Shown here piece after piece: positions 40,862-52,948 of a stretch of 52,948 nucleotides of DNA. Positions within the stretch are counted from its first letter, which is position 1. Every line of letters starts with the position of its first letter. The notes beneath the pieces were generated by a model that was not told where the DNA came from, searched no databases, and saw only the letters and a list, made by a program, of their open reading frames with translations. This DNA comes from an uncultured Alphaproteobacteria bacterium. GTDB taxonomy: Bacteria; Pseudomonadota; Alphaproteobacteria; HIMB59; GCA-002718135. The translations under genes and the position numbers were made by a program. The stretch covers positions 1-52,948 of the forward strand of contig CACJSL010000006.1 in the NCBI GenBank assembly GCA_902596065.1, in the 5' to 3' direction.

Positions 40862-40933
40862 TTAACTAAAAATAAAGTAAAGAATTATGACAACTACTAT
40901 AATTCCTATAATCCATGCCCATTTATTATTCAT
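40862..40933 (-). CDS. Putative 23-aa single-TM microprotein
   Basis: Not in ORF track; MNNKWAWIIGIIVVVIILYFIFS* preceded by AGGAG about 8 nt upstream. Confidence 0.45.
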   Translation of the reverse strand: MNNKWAWIIGIIVVVIILYFIFS

Positions 40934-41045
40934 AATAATTCTCCTATTAAAAGTACTGATCACTATATACATTAATCATTAGAAAGTTTTAATATTTTTA
41001 TTTTTTCTTAGAAAGAAAGGGAAATTCTTTGTTTAAAACTCTTAA

Positions 41046-41723
41046 TTAAAATTTTTCTTTAGAGGTTCGTAGTTCAATTTCCCAAGACCATGCACTAGAA
41101 TCTTGATCATAAAAATCAAGATAAGTTTTAGCAATCGAATCAGGATGTATCATTTTGTAATTAGTATCTGATTTTGAACCAATTCCCCCATCAATAATGA
41201 AATGACCAATATGAATATTTTGAGGATGAAGTTCTCTTGCTAATGATTGAGCAAGACCTCTTAGTCCAAACTTGCCCATAGCAAAAACTGAAGAATTAGC
41301 AAACCCTTTAACTCCTGCAGTAGCTCCCGTAAAAAAAATACTTCCACTTTTTCTTTTCAGCATTCTTTTTGCTGATTCTTGAGCTACTAAAAAAGCTCCA
41401 TAACAAGTAACCTCAATAGCTTTTTTTGTTTGTGCAGGATCTAATTCGGCTATACTCCCTCTTACTCTTGCGGCAGCATTATAAATTACTAAATTTGGCG
41501 TACCAATCGTATTATCCAATTCTTTAAAAAGATTTGATACATTCTCTTTATTTGTAGAATCACATTGATAGGTATTTGCATTTGTTTCTTCTTTTAAGGC
41601 TTTTAATTTATCAATATTCCTAGCAGCTAAGTTAACAATCATATTTTTTTTAGAGCACAAACGTGCCAAAGATGCACTAAGCCCACTTCCAACACCAACA
41701 ATTAATACTGATTCAGTCATCAA
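41046..41723 (-). CDS. SDR family NAD(P)-dependent oxidoreductase
   Basis: LIVGVGSGLSASLARL, NLAARN, VIYNAAA; YxxxK-like region altered to FAMGKFGL. Confidence 0.85.
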   Translation of the reverse strand: MMTESVLIVGVGSGLSASLARLCSKKNMIVNLAARNIDKLKALKEETNANTYQCDSTNKENVSNLFKELDNTIGTPNLVIYNAAARVRGSIAELDPAQTKKAIEVTCYGAFLVAQESAKRMLKRKSGSIFFTGATAGVKGFANSSVFAMGKFGLRGLAQSLARELHPQNIHIGHFIIDGGIGSKSDTNYKMIHPDSIAKTYLDFYDQDSSAWSWEIELRTSKEKF

Positions 41724-41741
41724 AATATTACTGTTTATAAA

Positions 41742-42139
41742 TTATATTTTTTCATAGAATGAAGCATTTAAAGCTTCAATTTTAGCGTTAGCAATTAATA
41801 TTTGTTGCTTTGATTCATCTGTATCTTTATTCTGCAATTCTTGTATTTCTTTTTCTATTGAATTCTTATCCAAAGAATTCATTTCTTCTACAGTTTCACC
41901 TAGAACAATACATTTTTCAGGATTTACTTCTGCAAATCCTCCTGAAACAAAAAAAGATTTTAATAAATCTTTATTTTCTCCATAAACCATTACACGCCCT
42001 GATCTAAGTGAAGATATCAATTTACTATGTCCAGGAAGAACACCTATATCTCCATCCTTGCCTGGCACAATTATCATACCTACCTCATCATTAAAAATAA
42101 GATTTTCAGGTGAAACTAAATCAAAAGAAATTTTTGCCA

Positions 42140-42140
<1 letters not shown>
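41742..42140 (-). CDS. atpC: F1 ATP synthase epsilon subunit
   Basis: FDLVSPENLIF, GDIGVLPGHSKLISSLRSG. Confidence 0.93.
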
Positions 42141-44474
<2,334 letters not shown>

Positions 44475-44477
44475 AAA

Positions 44478-46013
44478 TTAACTATTTAAAAATTTATCTA
44501 CAAATCCATCAAGAATAGATTTTAGTTTTTCATCATTCTCTTTGGATAATTCTTTTTCATTTGCCAAAGATTCAAGCCAATCAGAATGATTAGTTCTAAC
44601 TTCTGACATAACTTCAGATTCAAAACGTACTACATCATTCACAGCAATTTTATCTAAATAGCCCCTAACACCTGCATAAATAGACACTACTTGCTCTGGT
44701 ACAGTAAGGGGAGAATATTGTCCTTGTTTTAATATTTCAACTAACCTTGCTCCTCGATCTAGAAGCTGTTTAGTAGAAGCATCAAGATCAGAAGCAAATT
44801 GAGCAAATGCTGCCATTTCCCTGTATTGAGCCAACTCAAGTTTTACTGGTCCTGCAATCTTTTTCATTGCTTTAGTTTGTGCTGCAGATCCAACCCTACT
44901 AACTGATAATCCAACATTAATTGCTGGTCGAATTCCAGCAAAAAACAAATTTGTTTCAAGAAATATCTGTCCATCTGTAATTGAAATAACATTTGTTGGA
45001 ATATATGCAGATAAATCACCTGCTTGAGTTTCAATAACTGGAAGAGCAGTTAAACTACCTCCTCCATGCTCATCACTCATTTTAGCAGCTCTTTCTAAAA
45101 GTCTACTATGAATATAAAAAACATCTCCTGGATAAGCTTCACGTCCTGGTGGTCTTCTAAGTAGTAAAGACATTTGTCTATATGCTACCGCTTGTTTAGA
45201 CAAATCATCATAAACAATTAAAGCATGCATACCATTATCTCTAAAAAACTCTCCCATTGTACAGCCAGTGTAGGCTGATAAAAATTGAAGTGGAGCCGGT
45301 TCAGAAGCTGTTGCACTAACAACTATTGTGTATTCCATTGCTCCATTGTCTTCTAGCGTTTTAACTATTTGTGCAACTGTTGATCTCTTTTGACCAATAG
45401 CTACATAAATACAATATAGCTTTTCTTTTTCATTGTTAGATTCATTGACTGTTTTTTGATTTAAAATAGTATCAATAGCTACGGCAGTTTTACCTGTTTG
45501 TCTGTCTCCAATAATTAACTCTCTTTGACCTCTTCCTATAGGGACAAGCGCATCTAAAGCTTTTATCCCAGTCTGCATTGGTTCTGATACACTTTGTCTT
45601 GGTATAATTCCTGGAGCTTTTAATTCAATTCTTCTTCTATCTTTAGAATTAATTGGACCCTTTCCATCAATTGGGTTACCTAAACCATCAACTACTCTAC
45701 CCAACAATTCTTTTCCTACAGGCACATCAACAATTTCTCCAGTACGCTTAACAGTATCTCCTTCTTTAATACCTGTATCATCACCAAAAATACTAACACC
45801 TACATTGTCCATTTCTAAATTTAGAGCCATACCTTTAACTCCACCAGGAAACTCTACCATTTCTCCCGCTTGAACCTGATCTAAGCCATAGACTCTAGCG
45901 ATTCCATCTCCAACACTTAAAACTGTTCCAACTTCTGCAACATCTGCTTTGGTTTCAAAATTTGATATTTGGTCTTTTATTACTGATGAAATTTCTGCAG
46001 CTTTAATTTCCAT
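44478..46013 (-). CDS. atpA: F1 ATP synthase alpha subunit
   Basis: [28 protein letters not shown]. Confidence 0.99.
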   Translation of the reverse strand: MEIKAAEISSVIKDQISNFETKADVAEVGTVLSVGDGIARVYGLDQVQAGEMVEFPGGVKGMALNLEMDNVGVSIFGDDTGIKEGDTVKRTGEIVDVPVGKELLGRVVDGLGNPIDGKGPINSKDRRRIELKAPGIIPRQSVSEPMQTGIKALDALVPIGRGQRELIIGDRQTGKTAVAIDTILNQKTVNESNNEKEKLYCIYVAIGQKRSTVAQIVKTLEDNGAMEYTIVVSATASEPAPLQFLSAYTGCTMGEFFRDNGMHALIVYDDLSKQAVAYRQMSLLLRRPPGREAYPGDVFYIHSRLLERAAKMSDEHGGGSLTALPVIETQAGDLSAYIPTNVISITDGQIFLETNLFFAGIRPAINVGLSVSRVGSAAQTKAMKKIAGPVKLELAQYREMAAFAQFASDLDASTKQLLDRGARLVEILKQGQYSPLTVPEQVVSIYAGVRGYLDKIAVNDVVRFESEVMSEVRTNHSDWLESLANEKELSKENDEKLKSILDGFVDKFLNS

Positions 46014-46570
46014 TATGCCCCCTTCATTGCAATCTTGAGTTTATTTATTTTATTAGACAAAGATGTGTCAATCATTTTGGAACCTACCTTAATAATCAAT
46101 CCACCAATTATTTGTTTATCAACTTTATAACTAAGTGAAAGCTTATCACCTAAAATTGTTCTTAACTGTTCTTTAATATTATCTTGTTGTTCATTGGATA
46201 GTTTTTCTGCAGAAGTTATATCTGCTAAAACATCACCTCTTTTTTGTGCATTAATATTTTTAAATTGAGAAATTATATCAACTGTTTTTTGAAATCTTTT
46301 ATTTTTAGATAAAACTTTTAAAAAGGTAGAAGATAATTCATTTGGGTTTTTAGATTTTAATATGTTTTGTAAAATTTTTAATTTATCATTAGATTTTATA
46401 AGAGGACTTTTTATAACTAATTTTAAATCTTTATTATTTTTTATCGTTGACTGGATAAATAAAAGATCATCTAAAACTACATCTACTAGTTTTTTTTCTG
46501 ATGCTAAATCATATAGCGCTGAAGCATAACGATCTGATATTAGGTCGCCAGAAGATAATTGTGATGCCAT
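46013..46570 (-). CDS. atpH: F1 ATP synthase delta subunit
   Basis: [40 protein letters not shown]; upstream of atpA. Confidence 0.95.
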   Translation of the reverse strand: MASQLSSGDLISDRYASALYDLASEKKLVDVVLDDLLFIQSTIKNNKDLKLVIKSPLIKSNDKLKILQNILKSKNPNELSSTFLKVLSKNKRFQKTVDIISQFKNINAQKRGDVLADITSAEKLSNEQQDNIKEQLRTILGDKLSLSYKVDKQIIGGLIIKVGSKMIDTSLSNKINKLKIAMKGA

Positions 46571-46689
46571 TAATATTCTCCAAATTAGGAATTGAGAATG
46601 GGTATTAACACATCAGAAAATCAAGGTAAACTGTGAGTTTATCTACTAAAGTGAGTATTTCGACACAATTTTTTGAATCTGTGGGTAAA

Positions 46690-48656
46690 TTACATAAAAG
46701 TATATGGATCAACATCAACTATTCGCTTTAGTGACGGCGGCAGAGGGTATTTTTTAAGCAAAAATTTGGTGTATTCATTGAGAAGTTTTCTTGAACTTCC
46801 TTTAATTAATATTCTATATCTGTGTTGACCTCTGAGTAGAAAAATAGGTGCTTCGACAGGACCTAAAATATTAATATTTTTTGAAGCAAAATTGTTCTGT
46901 ACTAATTTTTGAGCGTAACTTTCTGCCTGGCTCTTTGCGTGCCCTGATATAATAATTGATGTCATATAAGTAAAAGGAGGGATATTAAATGTTTTCCTAT
47001 CTTGAAGAGCTTGTTGAACAAATAATTTACGGTCTCTTTTTATCAGAGATTGAATAACTTCTTGATCAGGAAAATAAGTTTGAATTAAAACTTTGCCTCT
47101 TCTATTGGTCCTTCCAGCTCTGCCACTTACTTGTTGCAATAGGTTATAAGTTCTTTCTATTGCTCTCATATCTCCTCCAGTTAAACCTGCATCAGCATCC
47201 AAAACTCCTACAAAAGACAAATTAGGAAAATGATAACCTTTAGCCATTATCTGGGTAGCTACTAAAATATCAATTTTATTATTTTCAAAATTTTCTACTA
47301 TATTTTTAATTTTATTTGGTGTGTTTGCCACATCACTCGACATTACACCAATACTATATTGTGGAAACAAAATACCAAGCTCTTCTTGAATACGTTCAAT
47401 TCCTGGTCCAATTAATTTTATTGATTCTTTAGATTCACATTTTGGACAATCAGATTTTATAGGGTAAATTACACCGCAGTGGTGACATAACAAACGTTTT
47501 TTTGATCTATGCATTACTAACCATGAAGTACATTGATTACACTGGTATCTATATCCGCACTCAAAACACAAACTAAGCGGAGAGTAGCCCCTTCTATTTA
47601 AAAATAATAATGCTTGTTCTTTTTTATTTAAACAAGAAGTCAATTCGTCAATAATTGGCTGAGAAATCCATTTATCTTTTTTTAATAAATTTTCATTTAA
47701 ATTAATTAATTCAATTTTAGGTAATGCGATTCCTGAAAATTGTGATTTTAAGAAAACATGTTTATATTTTTTTTATTAATATTGTTTTGTGTCTCTAAAG
47801 ATGGCGTAGCAGAGGATAAAATAATATTACATTTTTCAATTTTTGCTCTTACAGTGGCTATATCTCTTGCATGATAACGAATGTTATCTTCTTGTTTGTA
47901 GGAAATATCATGTTCTTCATCAACAATTATTAAACCTAGTTTTTTAAATGGAAGAAATAATGAAGACCTTGCACCTATAACTACTATTGGCTCTCCTAAA
48001 TAAGAACGGAACCAAATACTTTTTCTTTTTTTATCTGAAATTTTTGAATGCCATACTTCTGGACTAAAGCCAAATCTTTCTAAAAATCTTTTTTCTAATT
48101 GAGGTGTTAAAGAAATTTCAGGTACCATAATTAATATCTGTTTATTTTTTTTGTATACCTCTTCTACAATTTCAAAATATACTTCAGTTTTACCAGAGCC
48201 CGTTACTCCCTCCAAAACAATTGGTGAATAAAATTTAAACAATAAGTCTTTTATTTTTTGTGAGGCAATTGCTTGATCATTATTTAATTTAACAACATTA
48301 GGCTTAAATAAATTATTTTTTTGTTCAATTTTATTTTCTTCAATAATTTTATTATTAATTAAAAATAGCTTAAGTACAAGTCCTCTAGGCTCGAGCGTGT
48401 AATCACTAATCCAATTAATTAATCTTATTATTTGCTTGCTTAGTAAAATGTCTTCAAAAATGTATTCAACATTTTTAATTTCATATTCATTTTTTTCAGG
48501 CAATGTTTGCATGGTCTCTATGACCATTCCTAATTGATTCTTTGTTTTTCCAAACGGAACCTTAACGATGACCCCTTCTTTTACAACTTGTCCTTTTTTT
48601 AGTTTATAGGTGAAATATTGATCAAAAGGCCTAGTGATAATGATATTACAAAACAT
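46690..48656 (-). pseudogene. priA: Primosomal replication helicase PriA, split by a single-base frameshift (two ORFs 46690..47643 and 47748..48656)
   Basis: N-terminal part has LEGVTGSGKTEVYF, DEEHDISYKQED, LSSATPSLE; C-terminal part has LFLNRRGYSPL, zinc cysteines, QVSGRAGRTNRRGKVLIQTY; frames join at T8 (A8 on minus) 47767-47774. Confidence 0.9.
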
Positions 48657-48717
48657 TTTTTTTAATTAATTTATTTCTTATTTTTTTAAATATTACTTTT
48701 ATGTTATAGATAAATCT

Positions 48718-49377
48718 ATGAAGTTTTTTGTAGATACAGCAAATATAGAGGATATAGAAAAATTGATTCCAACTGGATTCGTGGATGGAGTTACAACAAA
48801 TCCCTCTCTTATTGCTAAACAAGGGGCAGATATGGCTGAAACCATTAAAAATATCTGTTCGATAGTTAATGGCCCTGTCAGTGCTGAAGTTACAGCTACT
48901 GATTTTACAAAAATGCTTGAAGAAGGTGAGTATTTAGCTTCATTGGCAAAAAATGTTGCAGTTAAAGTTCCTTTAACTGTTGATGGCCTTAAAACTTGTA
49001 AGTCTCTTCGCGAAAAAGGAATTATGGTGAATGTCACTTTATGTTTTTCTGCTGCTCAAGCTTTATTAGCTGCTAAAGCAGGTGCTTCATTTATCTCACC
49101 TTTTGTTGGCAGGCTAGATGACATCGGAGAAAAAGGGATGGACCTTATAGAAGATATAGTAATTATGTATGAAAACTATGCTTTTGAAACAGAGGTTCTA
49201 GTTGCTTCTATTCGTACTAAACAGCATGTAATTGATTCAGCAGTCATTGGAGCTCATGTTGCAACCCTACCTCCAAAAGTAATATATGAACTATACGATC
49301 ATTCTTTAACTGATAAAGGCCTAAAAGCTTTTCTAGATGACTGGGCAAAAACTGGGCAATCTATACTTCCTAAATAA
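48718..49377 (+). CDS. Fructose-6-phosphate aldolase / TalC-type transaldolase
   Basis: [56 protein letters not shown]. Confidence 0.93.
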   Translation: MKFFVDTANIEDIEKLIPTGFVDGVTTNPSLIAKQGADMAETIKNICSIVNGPVSAEVTATDFTKMLEEGEYLASLAKNVAVKVPLTVDGLKTCKSLREKGIMVNVTLCFSAAQALLAAKAGASFISPFVGRLDDIGEKGMDLIEDIVIMYENYAFETEVLVASIRTKQHVIDSAVIGAHVATLPPKVIYELYDHSLTDKGLKAFLDDWAKTGQSILPK

Positions 49378-49379
49378 GT

Positions 49380-50045
49380 ATGAAAAAAGAAAATGACAAA
49401 AACTCCTCGGAAGAGATTGTCATTGAATATTTAAAAAAAAATAAAAATTTTTTTATTAAGTATCCAGAACTAATTAAAGGGATCAATTTTCCTTTAAAAG
49501 ATAATGGTTCTGAAAAGATTATTGATTTAGATGCATATAGATACAAAAAAATTTCTCAAGAAAATATAGATCTGCAAAATCAAATGACTGAGATTCTTTT
49601 AGCTGGCAAAAGTCACATGCAATCTCAAAAAAGAATTCTCAAATCATCACTTAAAATTCTTAATAGCAAATCACTAGCAAAAGTCTTTAGTGTTATTTTA
49701 TCAGATTTTAAAGTGCTTCTTGGTTGTGAATATATTAATTGCTTTAGTACAAATAATAATATTGGCATCAATAAAGTTCAAAAAATAGATACGCGCGTAG
49801 CAAAAAGTTATTTTCGTGATAAAGTGATGACAAACTTAAATCAAAATCCTAAAGGTGTCTTGTTATTCTTTCCCAATAAATCACCACAAATAAAATCCTA
49901 TATTTTATTAAAAATTAATTTTCAGGAAGACATGTTTGTTGTTGCTATGGGGTCAAAAGATGTCAATAAATTTAATCCTGATCAACAGGTTGATCTTATC
50001 GAATATTTAATAAAAATTATTGAAAATAAAATTCATCAATTATGA
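49380..50045 (+). CDS. DUF484 family protein
   Basis: VIEYLKKNKNFFIKYPELI, VIDLDAYRYKKI-like, GAF-like C-terminus. Confidence 0.8.
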   Translation: MKKENDKNSSEEIVIEYLKKNKNFFIKYPELIKGINFPLKDNGSEKIIDLDAYRYKKISQENIDLQNQMTEILLAGKSHMQSQKRILKSSLKILNSKSLAKVFSVILSDFKVLLGCEYINCFSTNNNIGINKVQKIDTRVAKSYFRDKVMTNLNQNPKGVLLFFPNKSPQIKSYILLKINFQEDMFVVAMGSKDVNKFNPDQQVDLIEYLIKIIENKIHQL

Positions 50046-51364
50046 AGCTAATAGCTTTCATTCTTTTTTTCCTGTTCTCTTACTCTTCATCTCACGCTAA
50101 TGAAAAAATATGTGGTTGGATAATGGATGAACCATTTAAAGAATATCAAGATGAGGCAAAGGATAAACATTCTTCTATGTATGTCGTCGTAAGTGATGGT
50201 GAATGCGAGTACGGAATAGCTATTGGCAAAAAGTCAGAAGAAAAAGCAAAAAAAGCAGCTTTTAAAAATTGTGAAAAATGGAGAAAAGAAAATAATATTG
50301 TAGGAAAGTGTGAACCCTTTGCTGTTAATGACAAAATTCTATGGGAAGATATTTCTTTTATTAAGAATGATGAAGGGGAAAGCGAGTATGACAATACAAC
50401 CGATATGGTTGAATATGAATATAGAACACCTGACTGGTATGGACAGGAAGAAATAATATTTCCAAAATATAAAGGAGTTCCTGATGATCTTCGCAATTTA
50501 TTTTTGAAAACTCTTGAATACTCCTACCTTGAGCTAGGTGAAAAACCCATTGCAGAAACTCACGTTATTATCTGGGATGAAAAGAGATCTGATCTTAAAA
50601 AAGTTGCTCAAAATTGGTGTGAAGTAAATCGCGGGGAAGATTTTAATAAAAAGTGTTTAGACGTAGGTGGAGGTGATGACAAAGGGTGGTTCAAAGAATG
50701 TGTTGCATCTGCGTATTTTTCACCTGAAACATTAAAAGGAAGTATTGAGGGTAATAAATGTTGGTGGAGAGGATATAAGAAAGAAGGATGGAGTGTTGCA
50801 AAAATAGTATCACATGAGTATTTTCATGTTCATCAAAATATGAAGAAAATTTTTTTTGAAGATGAACAGCGTTTTGGTATTGCCCAGTATAAATTTAATG
50901 ATGATATGCCAATGTGGATTGAAGAAGGTGGAGCAGAATATTTTGGCTATTATATAATTGGAAAAAATAATTTGGCAGATTATAAAAAAATTATGAAACA
51001 AAGACTTAAGTCCTTTCGCAAATGTGCAAAAAAAAGAATAAAACTAAAAGATGTGGAAAGAGAAGAAGACGCCATCAAACTTCGCAGTAAATGTGATTAC
51101 GGCTTTGAATATGACGGTGGTATGTGGGCTACAGCCTATCTTGCATCTCTACATGGATCTAATAAAAAAGTTTTCTATGATTTTTATGAAGATATTGCTG
51201 AATTAGAATTAAAGTATAGAGAACAAGGAATAATACACCAGGGTTGGAGAGAGTCATTTAAAAAAAATTTTAATATGAGTTATGAAGATTTTATCTTAGA
51301 GTTTGAAAAATTTACTAATTTAAGTTTTAAAGAACAATTTAAAATTTTAGATCAAATTAAATAA
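50042..51364 (+). CDS. Exported DUF4189-like + gluzincin-type metallopeptidase protein
   Basis: Signal peptide; YGIAIGKKSEEKAKKAAFKNCEKW; VSHEYFHVHQN (HExxH) and downstream WIEEGGAEYFGY glutamate. Confidence 0.55.
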   Translation: MKLIAFILFFLFSYSSSHANEKICGWIMDEPFKEYQDEAKDKHSSMYVVVSDGECEYGIAIGKKSEEKAKKAAFKNCEKWRKENNIVGKCEPFAVNDKILWEDISFIKNDEGESEYDNTTDMVEYEYRTPDWYGQEEIIFPKYKGVPDDLRNLFLKTLEYSYLELGEKPIAETHVIIWDEKRSDLKKVAQNWCEVNRGEDFNKKCLDVGGGDDKGWFKECVASAYFSPETLKGSIEGNKCWWRGYKKEGWSVAKIVSHEYFHVHQNMKKIFFEDEQRFGIAQYKFNDDMPMWIEEGGAEYFGYYIIGKNNLADYKKIMKQRLKSFRKCAKKRIKLKDVEREEDAIKLRSKCDYGFEYDGGMWATAYLASLHGSNKKVFYDFYEDIAELELKYREQGIIHQGWRESFKKNFNMSYEDFILEFEKFTNLSFKEQFKILDQIK

Positions 51365-51396
51365 TATAAAGCAAAAATATTAAATTTTAATACTAT

Positions 51397-52794
51397 TTAA
51401 ATATGGATAGCCCTACCATCAACATTCATTGCGGCTTCTTTAACAGCTTCACTTGTAGTTGGATGAGCATGACAAATACGAGCAATATCTTCAGCACTAC
51501 CGCCAAATTCCATCGTGGTTACAATTTCAGCAATTAGCTGACCTGCATCGTGACCTATGATATGTGCACCTAAAATTGAGTCTGTTTTTTTATCAGCTAA
51601 AATTTTAACAAAACCTTCAGTTGCCGATGTTGTTAAGGCTCTGCCATTTGCCACAAAAGGAAACTTTCCAACCTTGTATTCAATTTTAAGTTCTTTAAGT
51701 TGTTCTTCTGTTTTGCCAACAGAAGCAACTTCAGGATTTGTATATACTATCGCTGGGATAATATCGTAGTTCATATGTGTTTTTTGACCATGAATTAATT
51801 CTATACATGCAACACCCTCTTCTTCTGCTTTATGTGCTAGCATTGGTCCAGGTGCAACGTCTCCTATTGCATAAATGCCATCAACACTTGTTTTAAATTC
51901 TTGATTAATTTTTATTGCTTTTTTTTCATCTAAGTTAACACCAATTTTTTCTAAATTTAATCCTTCTGAGTTTGGTTTGCGCCCAACTGACATAAGAACA
52001 ATTTCATATTTTTCTTTAAGTTCTTTTTTTTCAGAAGATTCTATAGATACTTCAACATTATCTTTATTTATTTTTGCATTATTAACTTTATGAGATAATT
52101 TAAATTCTATACCTTGTTTTTGTAAAGCCTTCATAAAATTAGATGCAATCTCTCCGTCCATAGTCGGAACAATGCGGTCTAATGCTTCTACTACTGTTAC
52201 TTTTGTTCCAAGTCTTGACCAAACAGATCCCATCTCTAAACCAATATATCCTCCTCCAATAACCAACATAGATTTTGGAACTGATTGTAGAGAAAGAGCA
52301 CCAGTCGATGTAACAATTTGTTTTTCATCAATTGGTATACTAGGTATTTCAATAGAAGAAGATCCTGTGGCTATAATAAAATTTTTAGCTGAAAGTTTTT
52401 TTTCTTCTTTTGCAGATTTAACAAGAATTGTTTTACTATCAATAAAAGATGCTGAGCCACTAATATGTTCAATTTTATTTTTTTTGAATAGAAAACCAAT
52501 TCCTCCTGTAAGTTGTTTTACGATTTTATCTTTACGTTGCATTAGTTTTGCTAAATCAAGTTCTATTTTTGTAGCCTTGATTCCATGCTCTTCAGCATGT
52601 TTTGAGATATCCATAAATTTTTCTGATGAATTCAATAAAGCTTTTGAAGGAATGCATCCGATGTTCAAACAAGTACCACCCAAAGTTGATTCTTTTTCTA
52701 CACATGCTACTTTCATTCCAAGTTGTGCTGCTCTAATTGCTGCAACATATCCTCCTGGTCCAGCTCCAACAACAATTACATCAAAATCAGCCAT
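51397..52794 (-). CDS. lpdA: Dihydrolipoyl dehydrogenase
   Basis: VVGAGPGGYVAAIRAAQLG, ESTLGGTCLNIGCIPSKALL, YAIGDVAPGPMLAHKAEEEG, HAHPTTSEAVKEAA. Confidence 0.97.
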   Translation of the reverse strand: MADFDVIVVGAGPGGYVAAIRAAQLGMKVACVEKESTLGGTCLNIGCIPSKALLNSSEKFMDISKHAEEHGIKATKIELDLAKLMQRKDKIVKQLTGGIGFLFKKNKIEHISGSASFIDSKTILVKSAKEEKKLSAKNFIIATGSSSIEIPSIPIDEKQIVTSTGALSLQSVPKSMLVIGGGYIGLEMGSVWSRLGTKVTVVEALDRIVPTMDGEIASNFMKALQKQGIEFKLSHKVNNAKINKDNVEVSIESSEKKELKEKYEIVLMSVGRKPNSEGLNLEKIGVNLDEKKAIKINQEFKTSVDGIYAIGDVAPGPMLAHKAEEEGVACIELIHGQKTHMNYDIIPAIVYTNPEVASVGKTEEQLKELKIEYKVGKFPFVANGRALTTSATEGFVKILADKKTDSILGAHIIGHDAGQLIAEIVTTMEFGGSAEDIARICHAHPTTSEAVKEAAMNVDGRAIHI

Positions 52795-52948
52795 CTAAAT
52801 ACCTAATACAATCTTTGAGGGATTTTCTAGCAAAGATTTAATTTTTACAAGAAAACCAACACTTTCTTTGCCGTCAATAATACGATGATCATAACTAAAT
52901 GCCAAATACATCATGGGACGAGCAACAATTTCATCATCTACAACAACA
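52795..52948 (-). CDS. odhB: 2-oxoglutarate dehydrogenase E2 (dihydrolipoyl succinyltransferase), C-terminal fragment
   Basis: Reverse strand reads [50 protein letters not shown]; catalytic SYDHRIIDG. Confidence 0.93.
   Translation of the reverse strand, partial: VVVDDEIVARPMMYLAFSYDHRIIDGKESVGFLVKIKSLLENPSKIVLGI

Noticed and set aside
46640-46665. Hairpin TAAACT-CAC-AGTTTA as a priA terminator
   Set aside because: Only 6 bp, AT-rich and without a convincing U-tract
47748-47790. Programmed -1 ribosomal frameshift in priA
   Set aside because: A8 is slippery, but I found no clear downstream stimulatory structure; indel or transcriptional slippage is simpler
48699-49037. 112-aa minus-strand ORF
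   Set aside because: Antisense to the transaldolase-like gene
52172-52798. 208-aa plus-strand ORF
   Set aside because: Antisense to lpdA, a highly conserved gene

Overview
This is a compact, AT-rich chromosomal window with the gene content of a streamlined marine alphaproteobacterium (lineage inferred only). I see no rRNA, phage, IS element or CRISPR array. Most of it is housekeeping: galE-galT-sufE; a zinc-uptake locus (znuA divergent from znuCB-zur) with a perfect Zur operator; dsbB-coq7; a beta-oxidation/metY operon; argH-lysA; a chorismate mutase-HisC fusion with tyrA/tyrC; metX-metW behind a SAM-II-type riboswitch; rplU-rpmA-obgE-proB-proA-nadD-rsfS-ctpA-rppH; atpHAGDC; priA; a transaldolase-like gene; DUF484; and lpdA-odhB. 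The best candidate for an under-described system is at about 4.7-8.5 kb: an SGNH protein, an unlisted 49-aa DUF5989/SxtK-like protein, a NodU/CmcH O-carbamoyltransferase and an SxtJ-like membrane protein. Other items worth checking are a PanB-superfamily protein lacking most canonical PanB motifs, priA broken at an A8 run, rsfS with no ATG/GTG/TTG start but a good SD before ATT, a tRNA-Leu 8 nt upstream of an ORF, a His/Asp repeat in ZnuA, and several unlisted small ORFs. All calls come from reading the sequence and recalled family motifs; no searches were run.
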